From Maritimibacter harenae (GTDB lineage: Bacteria; Pseudomonadota; Alphaproteobacteria; Rhodobacterales; Rhodobacteraceae): DNA of 64,000 nucleotides. Positions within the stretch are counted from its first letter, which is position 1, and the number at the start of each line of letters is the position of its first letter. Made by a program: the position numbers and the translations under genes. A model generated the notes under the pieces. It made no database searches. It saw nothing but the letters and a program-made list of their open reading frames with translations, and had not been told where the DNA came from. The DNA is taken from assembly GCF_009882975.1 (NCBI RefSeq), contig NZ_WTUX01000019.1, forward strand, positions 254,645 to 318,644, written 5' to 3'. Positions 53,848-62,524 of this stretch are shown here, piece after piece.

Positions 53848-55305
53848 TTACGTTGCCTGAGCCATCGACTTGCGGCGCGCGTTCCTGCGGCTCATGAGTT
53901 GCGAGCTTAGGTGAGCAGCTGCCGCTTCCTGAAAGTAATGCTGGTTCACGACAGCGTCCGACGTCTGATTGCACGCAGCTTTGGCGAGCTCAGCTCCGAT
54001 CGGGCCATGGTGCTTGGCGGCGTCGGTATGGTTCATTGCGCGCGCGGAGGTCAATGAAACCCCGGTCAGTTCCTTGAATCGGCGCGGCACATAGCTTGGC
54101 TTATAAGCGACGCCCTTGTCCGACACGAACAACGCGCGTTTCGACGTAATGGCCTCTGCACGCAATTCCGGCAGACATTCTTCCGGGAGGTCCCCGAGCA
54201 GCACGGCATCGATGAACCGACCATATTCGGGGTCGAGCGGTCCGACGAACGGCACCGGACGTCTCGTGTGTGTCTTCTGGATCTTCATCCGGACCACATA
54301 CTCATTGTTTTCCCAGAACAGGTTTTCTCCGAACACGAGATGTGCGCTGGCGTTTCGAAGCGGCAGGTTTGCGATGATCGCCAGGATGCAGGCGCCGTTG
54401 CGCTTTCGGTGTCGCTTCGTCCGGTTTGGCTCGGAAGAAGCGCCTGCCAATGTTTCTTCAGCCAGATCGAGAATGCTGTCCGTCGTATGCCCAGATGCGG
54501 CCAGTCTCGTTAGCTTCAGGGAGGTCTGGAGCTGCTCTTTTCCCTCGAGCCAGGCGTGCCTTTTTGAAAGGTCGTCGATGACGGAGGCTTGCGCCCCGGT
54601 ATAACGCGCAAAACGGTAGAGCTCTTCCATCGAGGCGCGCAGCGTTGCCCAGCGAAAGCCATTCTTGCTATTCTTGCACCGACGGGTGAGCTCTTCTTGA
54701 AACAGATCCACGTGTTCTGGCGTGAGCGCGAAGGGACGGTCATGTTGCGCGAGAACGAAGGCGAACTGGCAGAGTTTGTCGCGCATGCGAACGAGGATGC
54801 TTCTTGCCGGCGCTTGCGCGTCTTGCCCCGGCAGGCCGCTCGCCATTTTGCGCAAGGCTTGTTTCACCTCATCCGGCAGGGTCCAAGGGTCGACCGAGAC
54901 ATGGCGTGCGATCGGCGCGTTTCCGTCCAGCTTCGCGCAGGGATCCCAGTCGGGCGGCTCGACGGAGTTTCCCTTATGAGCGTCTCCGGAAGTCCGGGCA
55001 CTCTCCGAAGTGGTGCCCACCGTTCGTATTGTGAGCAAGGCCGTTTCGACTGACTTGGCGAAGGTTGGATACAAGAGAACCATGGCACGCGACAGGGCGG
55101 CCAGGCTTTCGGCGGGCTCGAAATCCGCACGCGCGCGACTCCACCGAAGCAAGTCTGCTTCGGTGGGTGTGGCGAGCCCATAGCTTGCGACGAATGCGAA
55201 AAAGTCGTCCGTCGCGATGAGATCGTCGAGCGGGATGGCGCTGAGTTCCTTCCTTTGGAGGAACTCCCGCCAAATCGGTTTTCCCAGGATCGTCGCTCGG
55301 CTCAT
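53848..55305 (-). CDS. tyrosine recombinase-like protein, probably catalytically degenerate
   Basis: 485 residues with a core-binding-like region (about 160-290) and a C-terminal integrase domain. Box I arginine is present (ANLPLRNASAHL), the beta-hairpin lysine too (KIQKTHTRRPVPF), and a tyrosine (about 457, VVNQHYFQ). But box II reads SARAMNHTDAA (about 420-430), where active enzymes have HxxRH: the His is Arg and the Arg is Asn; the GH of box III is replaced by NQ. It is therefore likely a structural partner rather than a full enzyme. It overlaps the upstream 633-residue recombinase by four bases. Confidence 0.8.
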   Translation of the reverse strand: MSRATILGKPIWREFLQRKELSAIPLDDLIATDDFFAFVASYGLATPTEADLLRWSRARADFEPAESLAALSRAMVLLYPTFAKSVETALLTIRTVGTTSESARTSGDAHKGNSVEPPDWDPCAKLDGNAPIARHVSVDPWTLPDEVKQALRKMASGLPGQDAQAPARSILVRMRDKLCQFAFVLAQHDRPFALTPEHVDLFQEELTRRCKNSKNGFRWATLRASMEELYRFARYTGAQASVIDDLSKRHAWLEGKEQLQTSLKLTRLAASGHTTDSILDLAEETLAGASSEPNRTKRHRKRNGACILAIIANLPLRNASAHLVFGENLFWENNEYVVRMKIQKTHTRRPVPFVGPLDPEYGRFIDAVLLGDLPEECLPELRAEAITSKRALFVSDKGVAYKPSYVPRRFKELTGVSLTSARAMNHTDAAKHHGPIGAELAKAACNQTSDAVVNQHYFQEAAAAHLSSQLMSRRNARRKSMAQAT

Positions 55306-57203
55306 GCGTTTTCTCCCACTGCCGCTTCGTAATCATTGCGGACCTTCCTGCGCCGCTTGGCACGGTGAGCCTGCTGGTCGCGCAGCCGTTCCGTCGTCTG
55401 GATGAACGCGTAGAATCTCGTCAGCGTCGAGGCGAGGTCACCGGTGACGACCTCGAGATACGGGAGCACACCGAGATCTTCGTTGATCTCGATCGAGCAA
55501 TACCCATGTCGGAAATTGTGCGGGGTCATCGGCAGGCCGATCTCGTTGGAACACTCCGCGAACCACGCATCGAAGGTCTGCGTCGTCAGGTGGGTTCCGA
55601 CGTTCTCGATCGCGGGGAACAGAAGCTGGCTTTCCGAGGCGCCACCGAAAAGGGGGCGTATCTCGTCCAGGTAGAACTCGAGAATATCGAAGGCCCAGCA
55701 TCCATCCATTCCTTTGTGGTAGTCGGCCGGGGGCAAGCGCCGGCCGCGCTTCGTCATGGCCACGCCATTCTTCAATAGCTCGTTCGGGATGCGGACGCGG
55801 AAATAGGATGTGTCGCCGTCGCGATGGTCGAAAAAGGTGGGGAGGGAACCCGACATGTCGAGCGACAGGACGTTCATCTTGCGCAAAGGCAGGCCTTCGA
55901 GCTCGAGCGCCGCGAATGCGGCGGACACGCCAAACATCCGGGCCCGGCGAAGAAGCTTGGTCGCAATCGATCGGTATTGATCATCGATCTCGCCCGTCGC
56001 GGCGTAGGTGTAGAGATCGATGCCCAGGGCCGCGGCGGTGTCGAGCGCGTCACGTGCACGGGTGCAATACATCTCGTGTTGAAACTCGAACACCTGCCGT
56101 TTCCGGGGGTCGGCGAGGAGCGCTTCGCACCATTCCTGGACGCCCGGCGCCATGAACTCGCCCGCCAGGCGTCCTTCGATGAGTTTCGGCGTCTTGTCGA
56201 TCAGTTTCTTGACCGCTGCCGCTTCTTCATCGTGGCCGACGGCCCTGAGCGTGAGGCGGATCTTGTCGAAGTAGTTGTAGAGGGTCCGCGCCGAAATGCC
56301 GTCGGATCTGTCGCATTCCCGGATCAGCGAAATCACGGTGGTTTCCAGGGTTTCCTGTCCAAACAGGGCGCACAGCCCGTTCACTTTCGTCACGTCGACG
56401 CTTTGAGATGCGGCGCTGACGAACTTGCGAAAGGCGGCCCTGTAAATCCCGATCGTGCCATCCGCGTAGGTCTCGGTTGCCATTTTCCGCGCGGCTTCCG
56501 TCTCGAAATCCGGGACCTGCGTCGTCGCCGCAGTGACCCATTTTTCGAGATCCAGCTCCAATGCTTCCGGGATCGAATGCCGTGTTCGATGCAGCGTCGA
56601 CAGATCGCCGATCGGTTCTTCCGGCAGCACGTCGAGCAGGGTCGGGAACTTCCGGAACGCATCCAGCAGCTTTGCGCCGCGCTTGACCTTCGAGAACTCG
56701 TCGCTCGTCGCGCACTCGTCACGCAGCCCGGCGATGAAGTCCCGGTCGATCTGGTGGATGTCGCACCCACGGCGGCGCGTGAGTGCCGTGATCTTGCCGA
56801 GGTCCCGGATGTCCTTGTCGATGAGCCCGGCGTCGACAAGGTCCTCGAGGCGTCCACGCAATTCCGCGAAACGGTCATCGCGTTCCCGAAGTTGCCGGCG
56901 GGCCTCGAGCGCACCCGTGTGACGCTCGATCAGGCGACGGCCGTCCGACTGGTATTGCTTGTAGGTTTTCGGGGACATGCCGATCGACGACAGTTTGCGC
57001 GTGAGCTTCACGTTCTTCTTTGAGAACTTCGGGGCCACCGCAAGGTAGACGTCCAGGTCCACGGCGTGTCCCAGGATGGCGGGCGGGTTGTTCGCGAAGA
57101 GCCCGATGCAGTGGCCGAGATGCTTCGCATACTGCCGCTGGGTCTTGCACGGCGCCTGTTTGCCGGCTTCGATTAGGTCTGACAGCGTTGAGATATTGGG
57201 CAT
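55302..57203 (-). CDS. large tyrosine recombinase/site-specific integrase
   Basis: 633 residues, long for the family, with an extended helical N-terminal half and a C-terminal catalytic domain. Box I arginine is in LEGLPLRKMNVLSLD, the lysine in VAMTKRGRRLPP, box II is intact as HNFRHGYCS (about H562-R565), and the nucleophile is Y598 (TRFYAFI). The usual box III His/Trp is Asp (about 589, VVTGDLAS). The size and pairing with a second recombinase recall the TnpA/TnpB pair of Tn554-type elements. GAGGAT precedes the start. It probably catalyses movement of this island. Confidence 0.85.
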   Translation of the reverse strand: MPNISTLSDLIEAGKQAPCKTQRQYAKHLGHCIGLFANNPPAILGHAVDLDVYLAVAPKFSKKNVKLTRKLSSIGMSPKTYKQYQSDGRRLIERHTGALEARRQLRERDDRFAELRGRLEDLVDAGLIDKDIRDLGKITALTRRRGCDIHQIDRDFIAGLRDECATSDEFSKVKRGAKLLDAFRKFPTLLDVLPEEPIGDLSTLHRTRHSIPEALELDLEKWVTAATTQVPDFETEAARKMATETYADGTIGIYRAAFRKFVSAASQSVDVTKVNGLCALFGQETLETTVISLIRECDRSDGISARTLYNYFDKIRLTLRAVGHDEEAAAVKKLIDKTPKLIEGRLAGEFMAPGVQEWCEALLADPRKRQVFEFQHEMYCTRARDALDTAAALGIDLYTYAATGEIDDQYRSIATKLLRRARMFGVSAAFAALELEGLPLRKMNVLSLDMSGSLPTFFDHRDGDTSYFRVRIPNELLKNGVAMTKRGRRLPPADYHKGMDGCWAFDILEFYLDEIRPLFGGASESQLLFPAIENVGTHLTTQTFDAWFAECSNEIGLPMTPHNFRHGYCSIEINEDLGVLPYLEVVTGDLASTLTRFYAFIQTTERLRDQQAHRAKRRRKVRNDYEAAVGENA

Positions 57204-57263
57204 GCTCTATCCTCGTGTTTGTTGAGCGTTAATGGGAAGATTGGTCGTTGTCGGGAAAGCGGT

Positions 57264-57304
57264 AATAAAAAGCGGGTGGTTTCCAAGTGCCGAAAGACCC
57301 CCGC
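57264..57304 (-). terminator. probable terminator after the helix-turn-helix gene
   Basis: On the minus strand GCGGGGGT (57304-57297) can pair with ACCACCCGC (57280-57272), one bulge, followed by TTTTTATT. It lies 19 bases after the stop of the helix-turn-helix gene and would separate it from the recombinase operon. Confidence 0.5.
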
Positions 57305-57322
57305 CTTTTGTTATTTTCAGCG

Positions 57323-57862
57323 TTATCCGGATGGGTGCCCTCCCAGTGTAGCGATCGCCGCGAAGGGCCCTGTTTTCATCGCTTCGGAAGGGGTTTCGGC
57401 GGCATTATCCACCTGCGCATCGGTCTCGACGCGCATGAATTCCGGCTCGGCGCGGCCTTCGCGACGCGCGCGAATGCACTCGCGGTTCCAACGGCGCAGT
57501 CGGGCATTGACGGTTCCGGTGCGCGCACCCAGCTGGACGCCCGCGCCGTAGTCGAAGGTGCCGGCCCGGACCTTGTTGCGGATCGTGGACGGGCGTTTCC
57601 CGGTCATCCACGCCACCCAGTGCACGTCGGCAAGCGGTTCACGCAGGGCCCACGCGGCTGTGTCCGTTGTCGGCTGGACCTCGAGGATCTTCTCCCAGAT
57701 GTCGCGTTCGGGAAAATACCCTTCGAGCGATACGAGCCCGAAACGCGCGATGACCTTGCCGACTTCGTTCTTGCCGATGCCGAGCCACGTTCCGAGCTCC
57801 GACCGGGTCAGACCGACCGGAACCGCCGGAACGACAGGGGGCAAGTTGTATGCGTGAACCAT
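57323..57862 (-). CDS. helix-turn-helix DNA-binding protein (excisionase/regulator-like)
   Basis: 179 residues. Two successive helix-turn-helix-like regions are visible: LTRSELGTWLGIGKNEVGKV with the following IARFGLVSLEGYFPERDIW (MerR/excisionase style), and DVHWVAWMTGKRPSTIRNKV followed by an arginine-rich stretch (NARLRRWNRECIRARREGR). It may regulate the recombinases or act as a directionality factor. AGGAGG stands five bases before the ATG and can be locked in a hairpin (see 57867-57886). Confidence 0.7.
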   Translation of the reverse strand: MVHAYNLPPVVPAVPVGLTRSELGTWLGIGKNEVGKVIARFGLVSLEGYFPERDIWEKILEVQPTTDTAAWALREPLADVHWVAWMTGKRPSTIRNKVRAGTFDYGAGVQLGARTGTVNARLRRWNRECIRARREGRAEPEFMRVETDAQVDNAAETPSEAMKTGPFAAIATLGGHPSG

Positions 57863-57866
57863 GGTT

Positions 57867-57886
57867 TCCTCCTGGCTTTCGGAGGA
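57867..57886 (-). promoter_or_regulatory. hairpin that sequesters the Shine-Dalgarno of the helix-turn-helix gene
   Basis: On the minus-strand transcript TCCTCC (57886-57881), eight bases of loop and GGAGGA (57872-57867) form a six-pair stem. The second arm is the ribosome-binding site of the gene starting at 57862. The structure could switch translation off until opened. Confidence 0.5.
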
Positions 57887-57899
57887 CGTGGTTCGATGT

Positions 57900-57931
57900 C
57901 ACCCGGGACAAAAATTCCCGGGTGTTTTTTT
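57900..57931 (+). terminator. intrinsic terminator facing the plus direction, with no plus-strand gene before it
   Basis: Stem CACCCGGGA (57900-57908) with TCCCGGGTG (57916-57924), loop of seven, then seven T (57925-57931). It is a strong Rho-independent terminator on the plus strand. All protein genes nearby are on the minus strand, so it would end an antisense or unannotated small transcript, or block incoming plus transcription. Confidence 0.7.
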
Positions 57932-58157
57932 GTTTCGCGTGTTCAGGACGCCTGATCGACGCGTGCGGGAGTGGGAACGGTGGCGAACCGCAGGTCTTAG
58001 CACCGGTCCAGCTGCGAAAGAGTGTCCGCGCAGGATCAGCGCGACCGCGGAGCGCGTTCAGGGGGCGGAGGTCGCTGTTGGTCTTTGTGACACAAGCGTC
58101 ATTCCGGTGGCGCGGTGCCCGGTCGCCGGCATGCAGACCGACACCAGGCTCACCGGG

Positions 58158-59348
58158 CTATGTTACGGGGGCCTGGACGCGTGCTTTTCTGGCCCGCTTC
58201 CTGATGAACCCTGATCCGGCGGGCGGCAATTCGCGCGGATCGATGCCGGTCCCGGCCAGGTCGTCGAAAAAGAATGCGCTTGTCCGGAAATGCTTGCTCT
58301 GGGCCTCGGACAGTTCCGCCGCCTTGGCTTGAAACCACTGCGGCGTCAGGTCGACGGGCGCCAGTTGATCGGCCAGCGCATGCTTGCGGACGATCGTTGC
58401 CCGTGCGGGGAATTCTCCGCCGTGCAGATCAGCGATCTGCTTGCTGAGCCGCCACCATGCGGCCGCCCAGGGTTCATCCGGCGCAACCTGGCTTTGCGGG
58501 ACCCCGTTTCGAGCCCGAAACGCGATCCTTTGGAGATACACGCGATACGTCTTCTCATTGGGTCGCTCGAAACCCAGGGCACGGATGTCGATGTTTTCGA
58601 GCTGCGCGAAGGTTTGCGGGCGCAAGAGATCATCGAACGAAGCCTCGGAATCTTCCGCAAGGATACCGGCCATCGTGGCGACACGGTATGTGAAGTCGAT
58701 CGCGTTCCGAAGCGGGCGCTCCTGCGCGTCTCGAAATCGCTTCAGCCGCACTGGTAGCTTCGCATGGTAAGCGTGGTCGAAGACCCGGGGCAGGGGGCCG
58801 ATTTTCTCGCAAGGCAGCAGCCCGGTGCGACGTGCAATGTCATTGTCGCCCAGTTTGTCGAGGACGCCCAAAGCGCGCCGGAATGTGGCCCGCGGCAGTC
58901 CCTCGAGCCCCGCGTCGATCGAGAGGGCACCAGTCCGGGTCAGATCGCAAGGAGAGGTTCCCTCTGGCAGAAGCGTCGGCAGATAATAGATCGGATTGAC
59001 CGAGGTGGCATGCACGAACAAACGAGCGAGGCGATTCAGGCCATCGACATAGTTTCCATCGACATCCTGGCCCGTCTCAAGTGACTGGCAGTCGAGCAGA
59101 ACCTTGCGCCAGGCCCGGTATTTCTTGATGTCATTCCCGAATTCGCTCCGTGCCTCCTCGGGGATGTGTTCTTTCGGAAACCGGAGCGCCAAGGCGGGTG
59201 GCTCAAAGTCGAGCAGGAAAACCGGAAGGCCGGTTATCCGCGTCAGAACGCCGAACGCGGTCTTCGCCACGAAGGGACGGACGAAGGACCAGATTTCGTC
59301 TTCCGGGTCCGGATCATTGCAGCGGTTGTAGAGATCGGAGAAGGTCAT
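58158..59348 (-). CDS. hypothetical protein, 396 residues, of the recombinase island
   Basis: Soluble, mixed alpha/beta, no signal peptide. No motif was recognised; an arginine-rich helical section around residue 220-270 (RFRDAQERPLRNAIDFTYRV) and an Arg/Lys-rich tail (GSGFIRKRARKARVQ) suggest nucleic-acid contact. It might be a third, non-catalytic recombinase-like partner, but neither HxxR nor a C-terminal tyrosine motif is present. The start at 59348 (MTFSDLYNRC) is preferred over the upstream frame to 59453, which reads like non-coding sequence. It lies first in the island's minus-strand series. Confidence 0.65.
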   Translation of the reverse strand: MTFSDLYNRCNDPDPEDEIWSFVRPFVAKTAFGVLTRITGLPVFLLDFEPPALALRFPKEHIPEEARSEFGNDIKKYRAWRKVLLDCQSLETGQDVDGNYVDGLNRLARLFVHATSVNPIYYLPTLLPEGTSPCDLTRTGALSIDAGLEGLPRATFRRALGVLDKLGDNDIARRTGLLPCEKIGPLPRVFDHAYHAKLPVRLKRFRDAQERPLRNAIDFTYRVATMAGILAEDSEASFDDLLRPQTFAQLENIDIRALGFERPNEKTYRVYLQRIAFRARNGVPQSQVAPDEPWAAAWWRLSKQIADLHGGEFPARATIVRKHALADQLAPVDLTPQWFQAKAAELSEAQSKHFRTSAFFFDDLAGTGIDPRELPPAGSGFIRKRARKARVQAPVT

Positions 59349-59583
59349 GCACGGAAGATTGGTCGCATCTCCTCTCGCGGAAACAAAAAGACAGAAAAAT
59401 CGTGAAACGGACGGCGAGCGTTCGTTTTTCCAGGTGGCCCTTCGGACGTGCATCCGAGCGGCAGAGGTGCGCTGGGGCCGTTACGCGCGCGGCCAGATTG
59501 GTCGGTCGAATTTTCGCCGATTGCCTTGCGCGGCCACGGCCGCCAGAGTCGAGGAATATGTCAGACGCATTTGAGGAAAAGAT

Positions 59584-59982
59584 ATGACGCAGAAGATTCC
59601 GGGCATCTTGCCCAAGCTTGCCGCCTTTGTTGCGGCGACCCTTATCGGGGTGCCGGCGTCGGCCCAGTCCCACGTGAACGCCGTCGTGACGGACGGGCAG
59701 TCGCAATTCGCAGAAGGCGTTCTACAAGGCTATTTTCTCCAGGGAGCGGACGGCGCGACGCTTTGTGCCGATCCCTACGTGATTGGAAAATACGTCAGTT
59801 GTGCTCCGGCGCTCCAGATAAACGGGCGCGTCTACCGCGCACCCGACAAGAAGGTATGGGTGCATACGAACGGCCAACTCGGAGGTATGGACGTGCTCGA
59901 TGCCCAGGGGCGGCGTGTGTGCACGGATCCCGTGGCATCGAACAAGTTTCGCGGTCCGGACAGCTATCTCTTCTGTCCGTGA
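59584..59982 (+). CDS. small exported protein with conserved cysteines
   Basis: 132 residues with a signal peptide ending ATLIGVPASAQS. The mature part has four cysteines (TLCADPYV, YVSCAPAL, RRVCTDPV and the C-terminal YLFCP), which could form two disulphides in the periplasm. GAGGAAAAG precedes the start. No family recognised. It is the first plus-strand gene right of the island. Confidence 0.7.
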   Translation: MTQKIPGILPKLAAFVAATLIGVPASAQSHVNAVVTDGQSQFAEGVLQGYFLQGADGATLCADPYVIGKYVSCAPALQINGRVYRAPDKKVWVHTNGQLGGMDVLDAQGRRVCTDPVASNKFRGPDSYLFCP

Positions 59983-60065
59983 TGAACGGTCAGGGAATTC
60001 ATTCTCAACCGTCGATTGGATTCCGCCCTAACCCTCACTTACCGACCTCACAGAACGTATTGACG

Positions 60066-60857
60066 TCAGGCCTTCCCCTGCTTGCCCTCCGCGAACGCGC
60101 GGACGGCTTCGGCATGTTCCGCCGTCTCGTTCGACCTGATCTCGTCGGCAAACGCTGCATCGGCGTGATGGGCGGCCAGGGCTACCAGCGGGCGGTTGAT
60201 CGCGATTTTGGTCCACCGGATCGCGTTGGTCTTTCCAGCCACGAGCCGTTCCGCCAGGCCGTAGACACGCGCGTCCAGGTCCTCTGTGGGCACCGCGTCT
60301 GTAAGCAGACCGATATCGGCGGCCTTCGTAGCCGGGATAGCGTCCCCCGTCAGAAGGTATTCGCGCGCGCGCAGATAGCCGGTCATCTGCGGCCAGAGCA
60401 GCGCGCCGCCGTCCGCGGCAACGAGACCGACCGCCACGTGCGGATCACCGATTTTTGCGGTGTCGGCGGCAATCGCGACGTCGCAGGACACCGCAAGAGA
60501 CGCGCCAAGCCCCATCGCGTGACCGTTCACCCGCGCGATGATCGGCTTCTCCATGGAAAGCTGCCCGACGAGAATGCGCTTGGCTTCGCGGATCGTCACA
60601 TGGAAACGTTCTGGTTCGTCGATGGCGTCCTGCATCCAGTCCAGGTCCCCGCCGGCGCTAAATGCGCGCCCATTTCCGGTGAGCACGATCACGTCGCTGT
60701 CGGGATCGTCGTCGAGGTCGGCAAAGAGCCGCGAGAGCTCCGTATGAAGCGCGGCGTTGGCAGCGTTCATCGCTTCGGGCCGGTTCAGCCGAACGGTGAG
60801 GATGCGGCCTTGCCGTTCGAACTCTATATGGTCGTAACGCTTGAAGAAGTCGCTCAT
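60066..60857 (-). CDS. enoyl-CoA hydratase/isomerase family protein
   Basis: 263 residues of the crotonase fold: ALHTELSRLFADLDDDPDSD, the oxyanion-hole segment GRAFSAGGDLDWM and NGHAMGLGASLAVSCDVAIA with VGLVAADGGALLWP. The two catalytic glutamates of classic hydratases are not both present (ADGGALLWP), so isomerase, hydrolase or other crotonase chemistry is possible. It overlaps the monooxygenase upstream by ATGA. Confidence 0.88.
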   Translation of the reverse strand: MSDFFKRYDHIEFERQGRILTVRLNRPEAMNAANAALHTELSRLFADLDDDPDSDVIVLTGNGRAFSAGGDLDWMQDAIDEPERFHVTIREAKRILVGQLSMEKPIIARVNGHAMGLGASLAVSCDVAIAADTAKIGDPHVAVGLVAADGGALLWPQMTGYLRAREYLLTGDAIPATKAADIGLLTDAVPTEDLDARVYGLAERLVAGKTNAIRWTKIAINRPLVALAAHHADAAFADEIRSNETAEHAEAVRAFAEGKQGKA

Positions 60858-62524
60858 GCGAAAGCCTTTCTGGGCTCTTCCGCCAATGGCGCCCCGTCGA
60901 ACAGGAAGCCTTCATAGCCGTTTTCGCGGATGCGCGTGCAAAGGTCGCGATACATTGGGTTGCCGCCGATCCACACAAGTGCGTCGCGGCCTTCGCGGCC
61001 GAGGTTCGTGTTGATGCCGGTAAACCACGAGTTGGTGGAGCCGATCAGGGTCCTCGAGAGGAGTTTCTGGCAAAGGCGTGTGTAATCGGCCTGTGCCTCC
61101 GAGGTCGGCTCGATCACCTGCGTGCCTTGCTCGAGCGCCGTGCGCATGAGCCCGTCCAGCCAATCGATCATCAGGGCCGAGCACCGCGGAATGTTGCAGA
61201 AGGTGGCCCCGTTCTGCGGGCCGACGAGCATGAAGAAGTTCGGGAAATCGGCGACTTGCATCCCGAGATAGGTCGACATGCCCTCATCGAAGCTGTCCTT
61301 CAACGAAACGCCGTCGCGCCCCCGGATGTCGATCCGGTTCCAGGAGCCCACGATGGCGTCGAAGCCCGTCGCGAAGATAATGACATCCAGGTCGAATTTC
61401 CCGGACTCGGTTTCGATCCCGGTTTCTGTAATGCGCGTGATCGGGTCGGCCTTCACGTCGATGAGGTGAACATTGTCCTGATTGTAACATTCGAAATACT
61501 TGGTCTCGAGTGGCACCCGTTTGGTTCCATAGCCGTGATCCTTGGGGATGAGCTTGTCGGCGGTTTCGGGGTCGGACACGCGTTCGCGGATCTTGTCGGC
61601 GACAAATTCTGAGACGAGATCGTTTGCTTCTTTGTCGAAGAGCACGTCCTTGAAATTACCCAACCATAGCGAGAAGCCGGGACCCTTGTAGAGCTCCTCC
61701 CAGAGCGCACGCCTTTCTTCTGGCGTTGCCTCCAACGTGTTCTGGTCGCGGAAGATATGGCTGAACCCGGCGAGCGTAGTATCGAGGAAGCCGATCATGT
61801 CGTCGTAGTTTGCCTTGATCTCCTGCATCTCGTCGGCCGTAATCGGCCCGTTGCCCAGCGGCGTGCACCAGTTGGGCGACCGCTGGAACACCGTCAGATC
61901 GCCAGCAACCTTCGACATTTCCTGGATCACCTGCACGCCGGACGACCCGGTGCCGATGACGCCGACGCGCTTGCCCTCGAAGTCGAGCGGGGCCGGCCCG
62001 AACCCACCGGGGTCGCGCGGCCAGAGCCCGGTGTGAAGCGTGAGGCCCTTGAACGTGTCGCGCCCCGGGATGTTGGGGTATTGCGGCGCTGAAAGGGGGC
62101 CGAGCGCGGAGACGAGGAAGCGGCAGGTCATGTCGGGCCGGTCGCCTTCGAACGAGACGGTCCAGGTTGCGGCATCGTCGTCCCAGGTGGCGGCCGTGAC
62201 GCGTGCGTTGAACGTGTAGTCCTTACGCACGTCCATCACGTCCGCGGCCTTGTTGATGTAGCTTAGCACTTCCGGCTGGGCGGCGAAGCGTTCCGACCAG
62301 TCGAAATTCTCAAGCAGCTCGCGCGAGAAGAAATAGGCGTAGGTCTCGGATTCGGAATCCACCCGGGCCCCAGGGTAGCGATTCCAGTTCCAGACCCCTC
62401 CGACCTGGTCCGAAGCCTCGACCCCGCGAACGGTCATGCCCATCTCGCGCAGGCGATAGAGCATGTAGAGACCGCTGATCCCGGCTCCGATGACGATCGC
62501 GTCGAATTCTGGCTGGCTTGCCAT
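60854..62524 (-). CDS. flavin-containing Baeyer-Villiger-type monooxygenase
   Basis: 556 residues with FAD motif GAGISGLYMLYRL, NADPH motif GTGSSGVQVIQEM, and between them the Baeyer-Villiger fingerprint FKGLTLHTGLWP (FxGxxxHxxxW). It should insert oxygen into a ketone, cyclic or linear, with NADPH and oxygen. ATG 62524 is the start because GGAGG lies seven bases upstream; GTG at 62530 is too close. With the crotonase and the divergent acyl-CoA synthetase it suggests a ketone or terpenoid degradation route. Confidence 0.9.
   Translation of the reverse strand: MASQPEFDAIVIGAGISGLYMLYRLREMGMTVRGVEASDQVGGVWNWNRYPGARVDSESETYAYFFSRELLENFDWSERFAAQPEVLSYINKAADVMDVRKDYTFNARVTAATWDDDAATWTVSFEGDRPDMTCRFLVSALGPLSAPQYPNIPGRDTFKGLTLHTGLWPRDPGGFGPAPLDFEGKRVGVIGTGSSGVQVIQEMSKVAGDLTVFQRSPNWCTPLGNGPITADEMQEIKANYDDMIGFLDTTLAGFSHIFRDQNTLEATPEERRALWEELYKGPGFSLWLGNFKDVLFDKEANDLVSEFVADKIRERVSDPETADKLIPKDHGYGTKRVPLETKYFECYNQDNVHLIDVKADPITRITETGIETESGKFDLDVIIFATGFDAIVGSWNRIDIRGRDGVSLKDSFDEGMSTYLGMQVADFPNFFMLVGPQNGATFCNIPRCSALMIDWLDGLMRTALEQGTQVIEPTSEAQADYTRLCQKLLSRTLIGSTNSWFTGINTNLGREGRDALVWIGGNPMYRDLCTRIRENGYEGFLFDGAPLAEEPRKAFA

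Noticed and set aside
58117-58158. GCCCGGT/ACCGGGC inverted repeat at the end of the 396-residue gene as a terminator
   Set aside because: Seven-bp stem with a 28-base loop overlapping the stop codon and no T run.
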